Shown piece after piece: positions 34,183-46,400 of a DNA stretch of 64,000 bases. How positions within the stretch are numbered: the stretch's first letter is position 1; every line of letters begins with the position of its first letter. Origin of the DNA: Zygnema cylindricum. Taxonomy: Eukaryota; Streptophyta; Zygnematophyceae; Zygnematales; Zygnemataceae. The notes below the pieces were generated by a model, which worked only from the letters and a program-made list of their open reading frames with translations, made no database searches and had not been told where the DNA came from. The position numbers and the translations under genes were made by a program. The stretch lies in the NCBI GenBank assembly GCA_037447655.1, contig JBBHKE010001834.1:124001-188000 (forward strand). The letters run 5' to 3'.

Positions 34183-34931
34183 TGTTGATTTGGAAAGCTT
34201 TAAATCTTAGTAAAATAGTGTGACGGCACGAAGACAAATCTACAAGGACACGCGGCTTCACTTAAAACACATTACATGTATCTTGGATTGGCACTTACAT
34301 CCACAGATACATGTCACACATTCAGGGGAGACAACGCAGCTGCAACACAGTCACAACAAAGAAGCAGTGACAAAGTTAATAGAACGCAACTGCAATTACG
34401 TTTCATATGGTCCGTACGGACAACACAACGTCTGATATTTTTAAGGTGATTCTGTACAGTACAGAGCAACTACGATATATACGATTTTAGTCAACTTAGT
34501 GGGTTGCTCAGTGGTAGCTTAAGTGGTAGCTCAGTGGTAGCTTGAAAGATTACTGTTAGCTTGGTGGTTTGACGTACCTCTCACGTACACTGGTATCGCC
34601 GGTACAACACAAGTATAAGACTTAAGACCCAGGACACATCATGTATCCAGACTTCCAAGTAGTAAAACTGCAGACAGTTTTTTGGAAACTTTTGAGTGTT
34701 CTATCATAAGTGTTGTTGGGTCAATTGTACTGAAACTTTAGGAGTTGTCAGTGTTTATGCTGCTCTATATTTTGATAGAGCTTTGTGAAGTTTGGATGCT
34801 TGTATAATATTTGGTGAGCACTTGCAAACAGTTGTTTGCTGGGATTCTTGATAGCTTGTGAGAGTGTATCATATCTACTTCTACTACTACTGCTGCTCCT
34901 CCACCTGCACCGGTGGTCGCAGAACAACACA
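34183..34931 (+). repeat. LTR-like sequence, probably solo or truncated
   Basis: Starts tgttgatttgg and ends near gcagaacaaca. It shows repeated agtggtagct words and GTAC-rich segments as in the element 2 LTR. Near its end it has a Ser/Thr-Ala/Pro-rich frame resembling the LTR-encoded gag start of element 1 (S-T-T-T, P-P-A, V-V-E-Q), but with ATA in place of ATG. No primer-binding site follows. The flanks tgtat and cgtat may be a decayed target duplication. Confidence 0.5.
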
Positions 34932-37062
34932 CGTATCAATTCTGCTATCGGAGTGGGGAGCTTTTGATGCTCGTGAGACCAACGACGATTACAAAGCCTT
35001 TGATACGTCTGTTTACCTTTTAACTTGAGGTCCATGTGGAATGGTTTAAAAACATTTTGGAGATTCATTTCTTCTCAAAATCGTATATGTTTAAGAGGCT
35101 TCTAAGATGGCCCCCCAAAACACATTCTTGATAATGTTATATCACTTCCCTCTTCGCCTCGTCTTGTGGCTACTTGCATGCTTGTTGGGGGAATAAGTCA
35201 TATGACTATAGAAAGATTCTTACATAGTTTGGTGGCTTGCGCGATATGCATCCAACTCCGAGTGTCATTCCACAACCATTTTCAACCACACCAATTTAAT
35301 TATGTTACTAAAGAGGGTTGTGAGGCGTTGTCTACCGCCCTTGGCACTTTTGAGTCAATATCGAGATTACGTGGTCCTTTACGTGTATGAGGCTACCCAT
35401 TTGAAAATAAATTACCATCACACAATTTTTCAATAACAAAGACATACACCATCCTCCATCCACCAAAATATCCCTTTAGTTTGTGCATCTTATTGTTATT
35501 CGAGCTCGCTCGAAATTACTAAAATTAGTATTTTGGGTGATGTTGTCTTATAAGACTCTACGATCAACTCTAGTTAAGGTGATCCCCTAATCACAATTTT
35601 TGTTCGCTTTGCACCACCTCTAATTTCTACAAGCACAAACTACATGGTTGATGATACACATAATGTGGTTCTTCGCGATTGACTCATCCGTGTATTTTAT
35701 CATTGTGTAGGGCCCTTTTGTCATATCTATTGAATTGATGCACCATGTAAATGGGAGCCTTAACGGCCACGTGGTTTACCAATTTATCCAACATCCTCAC
35801 CGAACCGCATTTTTATAAGAGGCTAATAAATATCAAGGCTACCTCGTACGTGCCCTTTCTTTTGTGAACTAAGTTTCTCGGTGAGGCTATGTTCAAGGTA
35901 ATTCAAGTTGAAAAAAATCCCAGCCTTACAAACCCTCAAAGGGCGTTTGCATTCTTGACACGTTACTTTGCTTACAATTTTCCTATTTTGAACGAACTTT
36001 ACCACATACAATTTTAATTTTGTGTTTTCTTGAGGACTTCGACAATAATGTTTTTAATGTGATACACCACACTGTTAGGCATGAGAGTTTAGACCCACCA
36101 GAGGGACTTGTGTGCGCGTGAACTAGTTAAGACCTAAATTTGTAATGGTTGTTTCGGTTTGTTTCCCATAGCTGTAAGTGTGTTAGTATCATAACCAGGT
36201 AGTTCGGTTTTGATCCCACCAAGGTCGCCACCTCTAAACACTTAATGGAGCACACAAGCCTCCGATACCAACTGATAAGATCGACACAAAAATAGTACAC
36301 AAAAACAAACAAACGACCATAAGATAAAATCACATAAAAGAGCACACCTCGTAAGCGAATACATTATAAATAAATATTTTCTTACAAAAAAGAAAAATTG
36401 TGCTCTATCTCATTCTATTAAACAAGTAGTCAAAACTTTGCACTACTCAAAACAATGAATTTTGCACTGAATGCGCAAATTGCACACCTAACAAATAGCG
36501 ACACGAAACATAACCCAAAGTACCAAAGTACCACACCGACCACAAAAATAGCGTAAATAGATAAACCACTCAAACGTTAATTGAAACAAACAACAATCCA
36601 AATGAATCCCCAACTTTATTAAAAAACGCGATGATAAACCATCCGAGTTTATGGGAACAACAAGGGACATTAGTACAAAAGCGTAAATACCACATGAGGA
36701 AAGAAGCAAACAAAAAAGATAAGGATGGCGAAAGCAACTCACACATGGAAAAATGATAGTTCAAACAAAGACACCCAAAAAAGCAAAATCCTCTCAATGA
36801 AAAACGCATCAGATTGCGAAGACCAAAATAACCTGACCAAACCCCGACATAGCTAAAAATCTTGAAAATGAACCAAACTAAATCTCTTTATTTATTAAAG
36901 CGTTAAATCGTACGACGTCGGATTCCATAATAGCACTCACTAAATCATAGTTGTATAGAAACACCAAACATATCAAAGAGATATCAAATAATCACCGTAT
37001 TTTATCGCATCCGCAAATAGTTATCAACACATCCGAAAAAAATCAAATTAAAGGGTATTTCA
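34932..37062. other. Unassigned AT-rich DNA
   Basis: No convincing gene. Short open frames have no recognisable domain. Near 36257-36272 the minus strand reads tggtatcggaggc, directly after a CA-ending sequence. This resembles the common plant Copia primer-binding site (complement of the initiator tRNA-Met 3' end) with an LTR on its right, so part of this stretch may be an old retroelement of a different type. Confidence 0.4.
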
Positions 37063-37534
37063 TAGTGTTGTATATCGACAAGAAATTTATCGTGATAACA
37101 CTGATATCGATAGTTACCGGTTATGTAACGGTCAAGGGTCCCGATATATTGCTCCGAGACCAACAATATTTTGATCGGTGATAAGGGAAAAAAATATAGT
37201 ACGATATATAATAATACTTCACAATATATTGTATTCTATTTTTTATTGTATATAGCTTGGCATGCCACGTGTAACGACCAATCCCTTACTCTGTGTAACG
37301 AAATAACGTGGGTTCAGTACGACAGAATAAAACGTACATTATCACATTAAAATTCGTACAATTATCGCCGAAAGTTATCGGTACCGGTGTTATCATGATG
37401 AAAAACTATAATATCGGTTTTTTTATCGGCGATAACATCGTTGTCTATATATAGTGCCATTATATCGATTATCGGCAAAGCCAAAAAAATGTACATATCG
37501 TTTTTCGGCAGAACCTTGCCAATATATAACACTA
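37063..37534. mobile_element. MITE-like terminal-inverted-repeat element A
   Basis: 472 bp bounded by tagtgttgtatatcg on the left and its imperfect inverse caatatataacacta on the right. The interior is rich in atcg/cgat words and contains ggcatgccacgtgtaa, shared with element B. No coding capacity. I could not find a convincing target duplication. Confidence 0.65.
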
Positions 37535-37546
37535 CAATGCGAATCA

Positions 37547-37739
37547 CTAATAGTGTTAATGTTTTTTTCGCCACTCAAAACATATTTTCTTCGTACACAC
37601 TTGTCGAATTGTGGACATGACGGTTGCGCTTGAAGGGCAAAATTCTCAACTTCCGATTGGCGGTCTCAAATTTAAAATCGGACAAGTGTGTACGTAGAAA
37701 AAATGTTTTAAGTAGCGAAAAAAAACATTAAGACTAATA
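37547..37739. repeat. Hairpin (foldback) sequence
   Basis: Left arm 37547-37608 and right arm about 37677-37739 are inverted copies. Both contain acacacttgtc, a T-run and taatg. Arms are about 62 bp with a few mismatches, and the loop is about 68 bp. It is non-coding and adjacent to, but distinct from, the MITE-like element on its left. Confidence 0.85.
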
Positions 37740-38439
37740 GCGATACACGACAAAGGTAGCAAACGGTTATCCGAACCGTAACCGACCGTTAACCTACCGC
37801 CAACGTCGGATCCAGGACGGATTCGATTGCCGAATTTGGGGGGCAGGGAGGATTCGGATGGGTGATTCACGAAAAAATAAAATATGATAGCGGTCAGGTA
37901 AGCAACAAACGAAAAATATCGAAGGTTTTGTTCTATCAATACTATCCAACATTATTGTACTTTGAATTCTTGGTATGGTGGAAGGTATTTGTATTACTAA
38001 TTATGTACTTATTCGGGTACGGCTTAGAAATTGAGTTTCGATTTAATTATTTTTTTTGTAAACGCGTTTCGGGTAACGGTTAACAATTTTGGAGTGTGAG
38101 ATAACCCGGTCGGGCGTCGGGTTCTCATATTTTGAAAAAAAAAAACGGTCGGTTCTATTATTTTGACTTTTGCGACACTCTGATACATGGTGTACTGTAA
38201 TATTTCGTATACATCGTATGCAAAGGAACATCGTCTCATGGTTTAATGCCCATAACGGTCTAACTAATGCGGTATTTGTGCCGACAACCGAGTTTTTGCT
38301 GTCGATTCGTAAGAACTTGAGCGCGCCTATTTCTAAACACTTTTCTTTTATTTTTTGCTATTCGCTGTTTGCCGTAGTTCCCGATCGCGTTGTTACACGC
38401 TATGGCCTATGAAACATTTTGAGAAAGTTGAAGGAAAAT

Positions 38440-39230
38440 TAGTAGTGTTGTGTATCGGTAAAAAAATTATCGCGCTAACACCGATACTGATAGCTATTGG
38501 GTATCGAATGGTTAGAGGTCTCGATATATCGGTCCGAGACCAACAAATTCCACATCGCCGATAACTTAAAATATATAGTATGTATACAATAGTACTTTGT
38601 AACATACTGTATTATTTTATAGACTTTATATAGCGTGGTATGCCACGTGTAAAAATTTGTTCCGTACGTTGTTTAATTGATTTTTTTTATGGATAGCGTG
38701 GCACATAAACGTTGACAAATTTAAAATAATTGTTTATAGTTCTAAAATTATAGTACCGAAACGAAAAAAATAAATTACATTGTAAATTTGTAAAATCAAA
38801 CTTTTTCGAAAACCAGACGAACAGACGAACAAATCTGTCAGACTGCCGCCATTAACTGCCATTTATAAAAAAATAACAATCAAAAGGACATTCTGAAAGG
38901 GGTACCCAAGTAAAACCCCCTTAAATTAGAAATAATTAAGGAAATATGGCGATTTTTTACCGAAATCGGGGAGAAGGGGGTCCGCGGCGCGTCCGGGGAA
39001 TAACACGTACAGTTGAGTGTACCGGCCGTACATTTATCTGTACGGTCCGTACAGATATCGCCGATAGTTATCGATATCGGTGTTATCGCCGATAATAACC
39101 GATAAATATCGGGTACTTATCGGCAATAACACCGATAACGATTTATCGTACCAATATATCGATTATTGGCTACCCGAAAAAAGGCCCATATCGGTTACCG
39201 GCAAATCATTACCGATACACAACACTACTA
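38440..39230. mobile_element. MITE-like terminal-inverted-repeat element B
   Basis: 791 bp with 22-bp perfect inverted ends: tagtagtgttgtgtatcggt at the left and accgatacacaacactacta at the right, each continuing two bases further. Inside are many tatcg/cgata words and gcatgccacgtgtaa. Related to element A by its ends and by a shared cgatatat...tccgagaccaac segment. No transposase. Confidence 0.8.
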
Positions 39231-40403
39231 TTTTTAGTACTTAGTTCCAACTTATGAAGGCGGTATTTCTGGCACGAAGGTCATATTAGGATTTTACTGA
39301 AGTCAATTTGACCTCTGTCAATTCTGGAAGTTATAATATCCAATGCAACCCTTGGATGTTAAACTGAGCTGAACTTCTGCAATTAATTTTGCGTTATAAA
39401 ACATGTCATGTGCAAAGGAAAATCTTATTAATATTTCTCGGAAGCACCTGAAAATCCAAAGAAACAGCATTGAGGGACCAGTCTTTATCACTAAACCCCT
39501 CTCTTCAGCGACAATTTAAAATGATAGGTTTCCGTACCATAACATTGTATCATTTGTGGCACTGAATGAATTTCCAGTACTAGATGACAGATGTTTGTTT
39601 TTCTATTCTCCCTTCTCATGCACTGTCTCCTCAAAGATCGTTAACTAATAACAGGCTTTCGCGAGTGCAGGCTTTTGTCCTTCGATGTGCTTTTGTTGTT
39701 ACAGATTGTAGCGTGTTCTAAAACTCCCAAGCAAACTCTGACAAGCTCAGAGGGTTTTAATGGAATGCTTTCAATAGTTCTATAGCTGTGTCAATGTTTG
39801 GTTGTTTTAGATTCGTATTTTGTCGATGTTTTTGAGGTTGTTCCTTAAAATGTATTTTGTTGGCTTGACCTTGTTGGTGTGCTTTGCTCTTCTGCATTAT
39901 TTTTCCTTCTAGTTTGCATCCACCCACGTTCAGTATTTCAGTTTCATTTTTGCCATGATTTTTGTAACCATGTATAAATAAAAAACATCCCAATACGAGC
40001 CACATGTGAGAAGTGACTGTCATCAACTGCCCTCTTCCCTCTCCTTCTCCCCAGCTCTCTCCTCCTCTCTCTCTCGTGTAATCAACTATCGTACATGTAA
40101 TTCTTTGTTAATTACTTCAGAATGCAAGAAAAACACGGACAAGAAACATACGAACAAAAAAAAAGGCAGAAACAGGGAAAAATGTCTGGATGACCTGAAT
40201 GCCTAAGAGTAGCTTTCATGAAAAACATTTACAATTTTACACTTTTATATCCTATGTATATGCTACAATATAGGATATACATAAACATATAGCAATACCA
40301 TTCCCCCATGATAATTTTATGCAAAAAGATCAGAAAATCCAAAATCAAGCACACAAACGTTCTTTACCATTTCCTCTAATATCAACATTTTTTACGAAAA
40401 CGT
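39231..40403. other. Intergenic DNA downstream of RPN1
   Basis: No gene, RNA or repeat recognised. Ordinary AT-rich sequence between the MITE-like elements and the RPN1 3' end. Confidence 0.6.
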
Positions 40404-40409
40404 TTTATT
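40404..40409 (-). terminator. Candidate polyadenylation signal for RPN1
   Basis: AATAAA on the minus strand, about 75 nt downstream of the RPN1 stop codon. It is the nearest canonical signal. Confidence 0.5.
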
Positions 40410-40481
40410 ACAAAATGGGGAGTGGTGTACCGTGCTCTAATTAACACTTTCCGACCTTGAAGATTGCTCTGGGCCAGAAGA

Positions 40482-43400
40482 CTAGGAGCTTAAATGGTCC
40501 TCAACAAAATCAGGATTCTTTTTCAATACTACAAAACCTTCTAGAACCGACGTTAAGGGAACATATCTGCACATAAGACAAAACAAGCGATTGCTCAGTA
40601 CGACCAAGGGTAAGGGAAAAATTAATTCAAAAGAGTCTCATGTGCAAAAACAATTAGAAACCCTATATACGGGTTCCTTCTACTAAACACATATTATACT
40701 AAAAAAAGCCGATTGAAAAGCGTGCAAAACAGGTTAACCATATATAGCGTTTCCAATTGTTTTTGCACATTTGAAGCATGTATCAAACAGCTTTTCACTC
40801 AAATTTAGTAGAAAAGAAGTGCTTTATATCGAAGCCAGAAAGCCCTCTTAAGTAAATTCCTTTGGTAGATTCTCAAAGCAAGGCGACATGGGTTAGTAAC
40901 ATGATGAAAAAAACTGAATCCACTTTTTCAATGACAGGAAAACAAAGAGATGAGTTACAAAACCAGACTCCTCTTTTCATTTACACCATCCCCGGCTGAA
41001 ACTATGCGGTCATTATGTGATTTTAGGAGGTCTACTGATTTTGCGCCATGTCTCTTTCACTGGTGACTGGAACTTGGTCAAACCAGTTTGGCTTCGGTGA
41101 CTTCATGGTCTCTCACATGAATTACGAAATTAACCATTTAGTCAAACTAAATGACTTGATAGTCTTGGGCTAAGAGCTATCCAAAATAAACATGTAGTTG
41201 ATTCTCACAAATCTTTCAAGTCAGAATTACAAAGTTATCTTGAAATTCACATTATCATCTACTCCAAAAATGACTGCTAATAGCTTTTAGTGTTGAACAT
41301 TTTTTGGGCATTTCAAGGTGTTTTTCCACAAGAACATTTTCTGATTTTCAATCGTGACATCGCGATAGAAAGGTGAGAGCATCACCTTTCGATTGCTTCC
41401 TTAGAAAAAATAACACAATGGACGACGGTAAACATTTGAGCACCCTTTTAACCCTTATAGCGATGGGTGGTGTACTACCTATTCCAACAAAAGATCTAAA
41501 ACCAACTACTTTTCTGAACCTTTCACTTCATCCTTATACCATCCCCATCTACTCGGGTTTTCATCATGCATTTTTTTAACATGAGAATTTTGTACTTTAT
41601 AAATATCTGACAGAAGCAATGAAAAATAAGTCGGTTGTTGTTCTCCTGCGGTTTTTAAAAAGATATTTCGTACTTTGGAAAAAAACATGAAAAACACTCA
41701 CTTGCTTATCGCAATTCTCCCGTGGTTTTAATCGGAAGTATTGTAGTTTTTACAAAAGCAATGAAAAAAAAATACTCACTTGTTTGTTGCCAATTCTGCC
41801 CGGTCTCCAGTAGCCAGAAGTACAGGAGTTGTGTGCGTTTGAAATCCTGTAATGGTCTTGGGTCGTCCAGCTTGACCGACAATATCCACTGCTTGACCGA
41901 CACGGACCGAAACAGAGAGAGGCTTCAAATCCTCATCGAGAGTCATCAACATACGAGGCTGCGAGAATCCCAGAAAACCGCGCCAAAAAATAATGGTTCA
42001 CAAAAGAAAAAAAAAAAAAAAAACTTCTTGAGTTTTGGAGAAGGTTCTTGGAGGGAGCCTAGAAGGACAAAGGTCTTTCTGACAAACGACGGGGTAAAAG
42101 TATCCCATTCTGAAGTTTTGTGTAGACTGGAGCTTGCCCGGTTAGGATTTGCTAAAAAGGAGGATCCAGTCAAACGCCGAGAAGTTCTATAATTTTCGTC
42201 AGGCAGCCAAAAAGACGCAAAAAAACACTAAAATCAGCTAGAACAAGGCTTTTTTCTGCAACAAGGGCAGTGCATATACGGGAGAGCCTCATTCTGCAAC
42301 ATAACTCGGACTCAACAAAGACCTCCCTCCCTCTCTCTCTCTCTCACACACACATCCCCCCCCCCGCCACCCACCTCTCTCTCTCTCTCCATCTTTGTGC
42401 ATGTCTATGCCTGCCACAATGTGGCATAAAAATGTCAAGCGTTTTCTGACAAGTGGTAAATAAGTTAAGAGGGAAAAGCAAAAAAACCCCACATCCCTAA
42501 AGATAATAACTTGCAAAAATGAGAATTAGAATCAGAAACAAAAACAAAAAAGGATCTTATGTTCAGCCAGAGAAGAAGCTCTCACTTGCATTGCTGGGAC
42601 TAAGAAGTAGAGGGAGTAGTGATATTTGCCCAACACTAGTCCCTTCATATCCAAACAGCTGTGAAGGAATGCCGTAAGCCCAGCCACTGCCACACTGCAG
42701 TAACAAAATCTCATAAAGTTTAGAATCAATGCTCTGTTAAACAACACTTTCTTTAGACTATTTACTGCAGCCATAAACCCTTTGGAAGTTTAGAAAAATT
42801 GTTTTTAAAAACGACATTTTCTTTAGACTATTTACTGCAGCCGTAAACCGTTAAAGAGTTAGGACAATAGTTTAAAAAAAAAGCGCTTTCTTTAGACTAC
42901 TTGCTGGATCCACAAACTTTTGAAAAGTTTAGAATAACAGCTTTTTTAAACAAAACATACTTTATACTACATATATATATATACAAATATATAAAAAAAA
43001 CAGAAAGGGTTAGTTCTCCCTTTTCCTATTCTCCTTCCTTATAACACTATTTAAAATTCGAGAGTGTCGTTCTACCTTACTTAAATATAGGTGGACATAA
43101 GAGTATTAACAAATCTCATGCATACTCTCAATTTTACCTCCAACCGCAGCCTCAAAGACTGTTACAAACCCCAGAAAAGAGACCCAGGAGCTGCCCTTAC
43201 TTAGATAGGAGGAAGAGGTCTGAATGGTACGGATTAAGAGTTGGTAATCCTTTCCCCAGATGTGTCAATCCCTGTGCTATCCTCACCTGCCAAAACAAAA
43301 ACAACTGCCTGTAAGAACATTTTTTAAATGAATGAATTCAAATATAATTATGCTTCCCTGTTGCCCAAATTAACAAGAGAACGAGAAGACAAACACAGTT

Positions 43401-46400
43401 GGACAAAGAGGGCTTGACAGCAGGATCATATGAACTAAGCGTACCTCCTCTTACAACTAAACTGCGTGACAAAGCATTAATTTGCCATGACCAGTCTGAT
43501 GTCATACAGGTTGCAAATCAGGAATTCACAAAATTAACTTCCTCTTTCTGAGCGTTATCTTAGACCTTCAATTTCCTGTATTTTTGGAGTGTACTTACAA
43601 AGAAGAGAGGGCTGGGATCCTTGTAATAGTAGCTTGAAAGATTCCTTAACATGCCAGCAATTCGAGCATTGTTTGTGCCAGCCCCAATAAGTCCAAGTGC
43701 GAGAATAGCCCCCTATGACAAACAAAAAAATGAACCTGTCTTAAAATAAGATTACAAAAATGGACACATACCTGAGCATGTTTTAGAATATTTTTTTGGC
43801 ACTCATAAAGCAGCTTTCCCTTGGGTTAGAACACCTGCTATTAAAAAAAGTGGTCGCAACAACTCTCCCGGAGAATAAACTAAAAGAAGAATAGTTTAGG
43901 AGGAAGTTTGCAAACCGATAATCCTTAGAAAAGAACGTTTCAATCAAACAATTCACAAGGAACAAGGAAAGGAGTAGCAAGATGTAAATAGGAAAATCAA
44001 CCAAGCATCCCAAAATCTGTTGCCCATCTCACGGACATCCTTGCTGAATTTTTATGTGAGACTATACAAAGATCCATTTCTGAATTTCTCACCATGGCAA
44101 CTTCTGAATCACTGTCGTGACTTAACCTGCTCAGTGTATCCATAACATTGATCTGCATCAAAAAAAAAAAAAACAACCGAGAGATTCAGCTTCTAGAAAC
44201 AAATACGAAGGGCTCTGCAAAAGCGAATACTGTTTAAATTGATTTGGCACACAAAAACTGCTTTTTCCCTGTTTGAAACTTCAAGCATGTGTTGTGCAAT
44301 TCGCTTTTGTTGTGCATGAAACGATTTCCTTTTCAAATCTTTTATATACCCAACTTCCAAAGATTTATTAGTTCGTTAAAAAAAACGATCCAGGCTCTCC
44401 TAAAATTTAATTTTACTTAATGATCGAGAAAATCGCTCCAGGAAAAAACAGTGGTGAACTCACAGACCTGCTCATCTAGCTGAATCAAAAGGTGCAATTT
44501 TGGTGATTGGCAAGCACTGAAAGCTTGGCAAAATAACCGTCATCAAATTAAATCTAAATAGACTAACATGACAGACTTACTCCACTCAATACTGAATGCT
44601 TTCTTGAATGCCTTCAACAAACAGAATCACAGGGGTAGCAGTCATTTCGAGAAGAACAACATTAAAGCTAATACTGCAAATAAACATATCCAGATCCCTA
44701 TTCCTTTCCTCTCACACCTTTAAAATCAGAAATTAACGGGATTAGAGGTATCCCTTTTCATCTATCAACTTTGGATTGGAAGGAAATTGACCGGATTTCA
44801 AGGGCTATCCCCTTTCCACTCACCCTTTCAAACTATCCTCGTCTCCTCTCACCTTTGGATTAGAGATCGAAAGGATTCCAAGGGCAAGTGGAACAGCCCT
44901 ACGAACATTCGGATCGCCATACTGAAGCAAGTGAGTCAAACTCCTGACTGCCATATCCAATCCAAGTTCCTCAGCCATGGCTATAAGTCCAATTCCAAGG
45001 ACAGCAGGAGCCTGGTGTGTATCATTTTTGCCATCCAGATGATCGCCACAAATTGATAGCAAGTGTTGAATCTGTGAATGAGAAAAAGAAACGTGCATAA
45101 AATTTTGAAGGAGTCGCCATAGAAGCAAAAGTAAAATTTCAGGAACCCTGTTGCAAGAGCCACATATGTTCATATGTTGTACAGAAAGGGAGCAAGCATA
45201 ACATCAAGGGAAAAAAGAAAATAAAAAAAATCTAACTCCACTAAAGTATTGTGGCTGTCACGGGGGAGTTATGAGACCTTGAGGACATTTCCGGTGCCTG
45301 CATATGCACATGATTCCAGTGTCACTTGACAGTAGGTTGAGATTTTCTCCGGGAATGTTTTTGCTACCTCCATTGTTGCGTCTACAGCATCCTGAAAGCA
45401 ACAGACAATCAAACATAGTAAGGAAACGAATAACAACATAATAAGTCCAGTCCCGATTCCCACCCAATAGCTGACACAACTTGTTTGTAGAAGCAGGGGA
45501 TAAAAAATGAAAATTCAGTCATCGAATCTTCTGAGACTAATTTCAGTCAGGTGGCAAAGAAAATGCTCTCCAGAGTTCGTAAAAGTAAATTATACCCTAC
45601 AATTCATCCACAAAAAAAACTCAGATCAAAATAACTCAGTCAACGACAGAGATAAAACTACTAATGCATATTCAAACAAGGCAAATATCACCTCAGACAT
45701 GTCAATTTACACCCTAAAACTCCCCAAAAGAATTAAGTACACTAAAGAAATTTACCATCGTTTTCTGGGTAAAATGTGCGCAATTGTACACTGCACAATT
45801 CTTTTGAGTGACTCTGCTACTCATAAAACTGTACAGCTAAACACAAAATGAGAGTAAATTTTGGTATTGTGGCCTTATTACCAACAATTCTGAATCACCT
45901 TAAACAAACTATGAAGCAATTAACAACTCACCTGCTTCCCTAGAAATAGCAATCCCAATCCCAAGCAAAGGTATCGAGCCATGGGCTCGCCCATTTCATT
46001 TTCCCGTTCCATAAAGGCCAAAATTATAGCCTGTGCCGCGTGCTCATTACAAGATCCCACAAAAACGAGACCCAAAGCAAGGGCTGCAAATCCTGCGACG
46101 TCCAATGGTGCTTTTGAATCCGCAACAACTGGAGTTAAGAGCCCGAGAAGCTGCAAAAAAGCAAGAAAAGAAAAAGGGATTACTAAAAAGCAGAAAGAGG
46201 CGTTTTACGGGGGAGGGGGGCTTTTCATGGTTGCGAAAATAGCATCATAAAAGAACGCATTTTGTACTAGAAACTGGAGTTAAGAGCCCAAGAAGCTGCA
46301 AGGATGGACCATCAAAAAGGCAACGACAGAGGCATTAAAAGGGCTTCTTATTGTTGTCAAATAAGATCACGAAAGAATGCATGTTGAGCTAGTCCCTTGC

